9,172 nucleotides of DNA. Origin: Candidatus Omnitrophota bacterium. Lineage in GTDB: Bacteria > Omnitrophota > Koll11 > Aquiviventales > Aquiviventaceae. Both the position numbers and the translations under genes were made by a program. The notes below the pieces were generated by a model, which saw nothing but the letters and a program-made list of their open reading frames with translations, was not told the DNA's origin and did not search any database. Each line of letters starts with the position of its first letter. Within the stretch, counting starts at the first letter, position 1. The stretch is taken from assembly GCA_016196415.1 (NCBI GenBank), contig JACPXS010000008.1, forward strand, positions 1 to 9,172, given 5' to 3'. Shown here piece by piece: positions 6,567 through 9,172 of this stretch.

Positions 6567-7013
6567 TTACGACGCGGGAGGTCGCGGGAAGCGCCGCTGC
6601 AGGTTCTCGGCCATGCGATTGATGACTTGAACCAGCTCCTGCAGCACGTCATCTCGTCGCACAGTGATCCGTTGCGAAAAGTCCCCCGTCCCGATGGTCT
6701 CCAGGGTGCGCTTGATCCGGTTCATCGGCCCGATGATGCGGTGGCTTTGTCGAACGATGACGTAGAACGTAATCGGGATGGCGAGCAGGAGTTCGATGAG
6801 CAAGGTGGCGGCGACGGCGATGAGCGATACCACTAACGTGATCTGCACGCCTTGGTCGGGCACGTACATGTGCCGCCACAAGAGAACCGAAGAGAGCAGG
6901 GAGCTGGTTGAGGCGATCGCCAGGATGACGAGGAAGAGTCGTGTGACGAGACGGAGCTGGTAGGCGGGATCAATTAGCTGTTGACGACGGAGCGAAGACC
7001 GTCTTGAACGCAT
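6567..7013 (-). CDS. Small membrane protein with two transmembrane helices and a HAMP domain
   Basis: The 148-residue product begins with a basic segment (RSRRSSLRRQQLIDPAYQLR), then a first membrane helix at about 22-46 and a very short external loop (47-56). A second helix follows at about 57-87, then a HAMP domain at about 88-140. The HAMP signs are the Pro in IIGPMNRIKRTL (P96), then GTGDFSQRI (108-116) and RRDDVLQELVQVINRMAENL. HAMP domains pass signals from membrane helices to output domains such as kinases or chemotaxis-receptor tips. Here nothing follows HAMP and there is no real sensor loop, so it may pair with a separate partner or act on membrane state. It is the first gene of a - strand run with the SDR gene (34-base gap). 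A promoter with a TATACT -10 box lies just upstream. Confidence 0.82.
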   Translation of the reverse strand: MRSRRSSLRRQQLIDPAYQLRLVTRLFLVILAIASTSSLLSSVLLWRHMYVPDQGVQITLVVSLIAVAATLLIELLLAIPITFYVIVRQSHRIIGPMNRIKRTLETIGTGDFSQRITVRRDDVLQELVQVINRMAENLQRRFPRPPAS

Positions 7014-7027
7014 GGCTGCTCACAAAC

Positions 7028-7053
7028 AGTATAGCACATTTCCGTCTCGTCAA
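7028..7053 (-). promoter_or_regulatory. Predicted promoter of the HAMP-SDR transcript
   Basis: Read on the - strand, TTGACG (7053-7048) is followed 14 bases later by TATACT (7033-7028), preceded by TGC, which makes an extended -10 box. The 14-base spacing is short for sigma70, but an extended -10 can compensate. The expected RNA start is near 7021, only about 8 bases before the HAMP start codon at 7013. This leaves little or no room for a Shine-Dalgarno site. Confidence 0.55.
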
Positions 7054-7066
7054 GGGCGGGGAGTCT

Positions 7067-7165
7067 GAATGCGGAATGGGGAATGCGGAGTGTGGAATGA
7101 GACGCTCGGGCGGTGTTGGAAGGAGGACAGTCCCGCGTTGATTGCTGGTGCATTCCGCGCTTCCC
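7067..7165. repeat. GGAATGCGGAGTG-type intergenic repeat, copy 2
   Basis: GAATGCGGAATGGGGAATGC (7067-7086), running on as GGAGTGTGGAATGA to 7100, is a diverged set of the same units as at 5702-5729. An inverted partner, GCATTCCGCGCTTCCC, lies at 7150-7165, with about 50 bases between. It is less regular than copy 1. The two copies bracket the SDR and HAMP genes. It lies in the 370-base gene-free stretch 7014-7383, of which about 100 bases after it (7166-7257) show nothing I can name. Confidence 0.6.
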
Positions 7166-7267
7166 AAGCCCAGTGGCAGTGCTTCGGTTTGACGTGACAC
7201 CGCGACAGCGTAGCATCGCAGAAGAAGGCGGTGCCTCGTTGACGACGTCACGTGTTCCCGTTGGCGG

Positions 7268-7298
7268 GTTGGCGCGTTTGCGCGTTGAATGCGCCAAC
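7268..7298. repeat. GC-rich inverted repeat upstream of queC
   Basis: GTTGGCGC (7268-7275) and GCGCCAAC (7291-7298) are perfect 8-bp arms around a 15-base loop. They lie within a stretch rich in GCGCGTT and its complement (about 7258-7320: GGCGCGTTTGCGCGTT, then ACGCGAACGCGCTCACGCGC). It lies 43 bases upstream of the -35 box of the queC promoter, so it could be a protein-binding site, or simply low-complexity repeat sequence. Confidence 0.4.
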
Positions 7299-7341
7299 AC
7301 GCGAACGCGCTCACGCGCAACCCCAGCGGACTGGTGTGCGA

Positions 7342-7370
7342 TTGACTTTTCCATCCCGCTTTGTTAGAGT
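7342..7370 (+). promoter_or_regulatory. Predicted sigma70-type promoter of queC
   Basis: TTGACT (7342-7347) is followed, after exactly 17 bases, by TAGAGT (7365-7370), with TGT directly before it, an extended -10 pattern. The predicted RNA start near 7377 is about 7 bases before the ATG at 7384, so the message would be nearly leaderless. Because sdhC begins two bases after queC, this promoter may also drive sdhC and sdhA. Confidence 0.6.
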
Positions 7371-7383
7371 CCACCACGGATGG

Positions 7384-8046
7384 ATGCATGCTCGACGGGA
7401 AATCACCGGGGTATTGGTCAGCGGCGGAGTAGACAGCGGGATCTTGCTGCATCGTCTTCTGCGCAGGGGCGCGGCCGTCTTCCCGATCTATCTCCGGTGC
7501 GGGTTGTCGTGGGAAGCGGCTGAGCTGTACTGGCTCCGGCGGTTCCTGCGCGCGGTGCGCTCGCCTCGGCTTGATTCGCTCCGCGTGGTCGATGTCCCGC
7601 TTCGCTCAACGTACGGCGATCACTGGAGCTTCACGGGCCGCAGGGTGCCAGAGGCCAACAGCCCAGATCACGCCGTCTTCCTGCCCGGCCGTAACGTCCT
7701 GCTGCTGAGCCATGCCGCCGTGGTCTGTGCCCACGAGGGGATCTCGCGCATCGCGCTTGGGCTCCTTGCAGGCAACCCGTTTGGTGATGCCACGCCGCAG
7801 TTTTTGGCGCGCCTGGAGGTCTGCTTAACGCAGGCGCTGGAGCATCCCATCCGAGTCATGGCGCCGCTTCGCCATTCCACGAAGAGCCAGTTGATCCGCT
7901 CCTGCGCCGATGCGCCGCTGGAGCTGACGTGGTCGTGTCTGCGATCACACCGGCAGCTCCACTGCGGCCGGTGCAACAAGTGCGCCGAGCGCCGTCGCGC
8001 CTTTCGCGCCGCACGACGGCCCGACCCAACCCGCTACGCCGCCTGA
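7384..8046 (+). CDS. queC: 7-cyano-7-deazaguanine synthase-like protein (QueC family, divergent)
   Basis: QueC converts 7-carboxy-7-deazaguanine to preQ0 with ATP and ammonia, on the way to queuosine in tRNA. The 220-residue product has the ATP-pyrophosphatase P-loop SGGVDS (13-18) and the PGRN segment (101-104). It also has the C-terminal zinc site C185, C194, C197, C200 in the context LTWSC...HCGRCNKCAERRRAF. That Cys spacing (9, 3, 3) is the QueC pattern, and the 220-residue length is normal for the family. The central GYPDCRPEF-like motif of typical QueC is replaced by FGDATPQF (133-140), so this is a divergent member and its substrate is less certain. ATG 7384 gives a family-sized N-terminus; an in-frame GTG at 7252 would translate the inverted-repeat region and is unlikely. 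There is no Shine-Dalgarno site. queD lies 1.7 kb away on the other strand. Confidence 0.85.
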   Translation: MHARREITGVLVSGGVDSGILLHRLLRRGAAVFPIYLRCGLSWEAAELYWLRRFLRAVRSPRLDSLRVVDVPLRSTYGDHWSFTGRRVPEANSPDHAVFLPGRNVLLLSHAAVVCAHEGISRIALGLLAGNPFGDATPQFLARLEVCLTQALEHPIRVMAPLRHSTKSQLIRSCADAPLELTWSCLRSHRQLHCGRCNKCAERRRAFRAARRPDPTRYAA

Positions 8047-8048
8047 GC

Positions 8049-8723
8049 ATGACGCCTCTGGGCTTCTCCATCGGTAAAAAGGCGATCGCGGCCGTCACCG
8101 GCCTGGCGTTGTTCGGATTCGTCATCGCGCACCTGGCGGGGAATTTACTCATCTTTTTCGGGCCTGACGCGCTCAACGCCTACGCGAAGAAGCTGCGCGA
8201 TCTGGGGCCCTGGCTCTGGGCCGCCCGCGTCGCACTCCTTGTCGCGGCCATCAGCCACGTCTGGGTGACGATCCTCCTGGCGATCGAGAACCGGCGGGCC
8301 CGGACGGTTCGTTATGCGGTCTACCGGCCCATCCGCACGACGCTGGGGGCTCGCATCATGGTGGCCTCCGGCCTGCTCCTCCTCGCCTTTCTCATCTCCC
8401 ATCTGCTGCATTTTACGTTCGGGGTCACGCATCCCGCCATCGCCCATTTGCAAGATCCGCTGGGCCGTCACGACGTGTACCGCATGGTGGTCTACGGCTT
8501 CCGCGATCTCAAGGTGGCGCTTGCCTACATCATCGCCATGGCCTTCCTCTGCGTTCATCTGGGTCACGGCATCGCCAGCTCTTTCCAATCGCTTGGAGTG
8601 ACGAACGAGCGCCTGCTGCCCCCGTTGGCATGGGCCGGCCGCCTGGCCGCGCTGGCGATCTTTCTCGGCTACGTGTCGATTCCGCTCGCCGTCCTGATCG
8701 GGAAGATCCAAGTGCCGCGATGA
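8049..8723 (+). CDS. sdhC: Succinate dehydrogenase cytochrome b558 membrane subunit (SdhC)
   Basis: This is the membrane anchor of succinate dehydrogenase / fumarate reductase, carrying heme b and the quinone site. The 224-residue product has about five hydrophobic segments (roughly 12-37, 56-80, 101-124, 154-174 and 196-219), as in the single-anchor b558 family that has no separate SdhD. Candidate heme ligands are H28 in [10 protein letters not shown]70 in AISHVW, H118 and H121 in ISHLLHF, and H170 and H173 in [14 protein letters not shown]. The last is a family-typical block and suggests a two-heme protein. It begins two bases after the queC stop, with no visible Shine-Dalgarno, and its own stop overlaps the sdhA start as ATGA. 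Both suggest coupled translation from a queC-sdhC-sdhA message. The gene order sdhC-sdhA fits the b558-type operon. Confidence 0.92.
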   Translation: MTPLGFSIGKKAIAAVTGLALFGFVIAHLAGNLLIFFGPDALNAYAKKLRDLGPWLWAARVALLVAAISHVWVTILLAIENRRARTVRYAVYRPIRTTLGARIMVASGLLLLAFLISHLLHFTFGVTHPAIAHLQDPLGRHDVYRMVVYGFRDLKVALAYIIAMAFLCVHLGHGIASSFQSLGVTNERLLPPLAWAGRLAALAIFLGYVSIPLAVLIGKIQVPR

Positions 8724-9172
8724 TCAATTCGAACGTCCCCTCAGGGCCGCTGAGTGAAAAGTGGGACCGCCGTCGGAATGAGTTGCCGTCCATCAACCAG
8801 GCGGACCGGCGCAATTACCGCATCCTCATCGTCGGGACCGGGTTGGCGGGCGCTTCGGCGGCTGCCACCTTGGCGGAGCAGGGATTCCGGGTCGAGGTCT
8901 TTTGTTTTCAGGACAGCGCGCGCCGGGCCCACAGCATTGCCGCGCAGGGGGGGATCAACGCCGCGAAGAATTACGCCAAGGACGGCGACAGCATCGAGCG
9001 GCTGTTCACCGATACCATCACGGGGGGCGATTTCCGCGCTCGGGAGGCGAACGTCTATCGCCTCGCCCAGATCAGCAACGCCATCATCGACCAGTGCGTC
9101 GCCCAGGGCGTGCCGTTCGCCCGGGAGTATGACGGCTACCTCGCCAACCGCTCCTTCGGCGGCGTGAAGGTC
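8720..9172 (+). CDS. sdhA: Succinate dehydrogenase flavoprotein subunit (SdhA), N-terminal part
   Basis: The frame from ATG 8720 stays open to the window edge (151 codons) and overlaps the sdhC stop as ATGA. SdhA oxidises succinate to fumarate using covalently bound FAD. The visible part has a leader of about 33 residues and the Rossmann dinucleotide-binding motif [21 protein letters not shown] (35-55). It then has [15 protein letters not shown] (71-85), whose His71 is at the position of the FAD-linking histidine, and [20 protein letters not shown]. The KNY and [15 protein letters not shown] features are those of flavoproteins paired with b558-type anchors. A fumarate reductase working in the other direction cannot be excluded from sequence alone. 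The rest of the gene, and an expected sdhB, lie beyond the window. Confidence 0.94.
   Translation, partial: MINSNVPSGPLSEKWDRRRNELPSINQADRRNYRILIVGTGLAGASAAATLAEQGFRVEVFCFQDSARRAHSIAAQGGINAAKNYAKDGDSIERLFTDTITGGDFRAREANVYRLAQISNAIIDQCVAQGVPFAREYDGYLANRSFGGVKV

Noticed and set aside
5669..6622. Long open frame on the + strand across the SDR gene (317 codons)
   Set aside because: It is antisense to a clear SDR, begins inside queD, runs through the intergenic repeat and has no recognisable domain. Open antisense frames are expected at this GC content.
7252..7383. Upstream GTG start for queC
   Set aside because: It would translate the GC-rich inverted repeat and the promoter boxes, and the QueC fold starts only a few residues after ATG 7384.
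8145..8711. 188-codon frame on the - strand across sdhC
   Set aside because: It is the antisense of membrane-helix codons in sdhC, giving a charged, Asp/Glu/Arg-rich sequence typical of shadows.

Overview
This is a GC-rich bacterial window that reads like ordinary chromosome from a free-living, respiring bacterium. It carries complex I and succinate dehydrogenase genes of the single-anchor cytochrome b558 type, an AcsA-type acetyl-CoA synthetase and several pteridine / 7-deazapurine enzymes. The Sdh type and the dispersed GGAATGCGGAGTG-type intergenic repeats would fit an uncultured-type phylum such as Nitrospirota or NC10. That placement is a weak inference, because no rRNA or marker gene is present.

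Layout, left to right. On the + strand: the Pro-rich end of an unidentified gene (1-72), nuoH (72-1334), a 188-base gap with two joined palindromes bounded by CTAG, then acsA (1523-3295), a secreted TPR protein (3319-4848) and folB (4883-5302). On the - strand, convergent with folB and overlapping it by 103 bp: queD (5691-5200), then upstream of it a pteridine-reductase-like SDR (6532-5798) and a small HAMP-domain membrane protein (7013-6567). A gene-free stretch (7014-7383) holds two back-to-back promoters, a second copy of the GGAATGCGGAGTG repeat and a GC-rich inverted repeat. On the + strand again: queC (7384-8046), sdhC (8049-8723) and the start of sdhA (8720 to the edge).

How the genes may work together. 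nuoH and sdhCA encode membrane parts of the respiratory chain, feeding electrons to quinone. acsA brings acetate into central metabolism. folB, queD and the SDR all belong to families acting on dihydropterins derived from GTP. The SDR has the Asp-Tyr-Lys catalytic arrangement of PTR1/FolM pteridine reductases, not the usual Ser-Tyr-Lys. With queC close by, the middle of the window is a pterin / 7-deazaguanine neighbourhood, and the best candidate for an uncharacterised pathway grouping (for example a tetrahydropterin branch). Each gene alone has known relatives. I see no mobile-element genes, CRISPR, tRNA or rRNA, and no obviously new multi-gene defence system.
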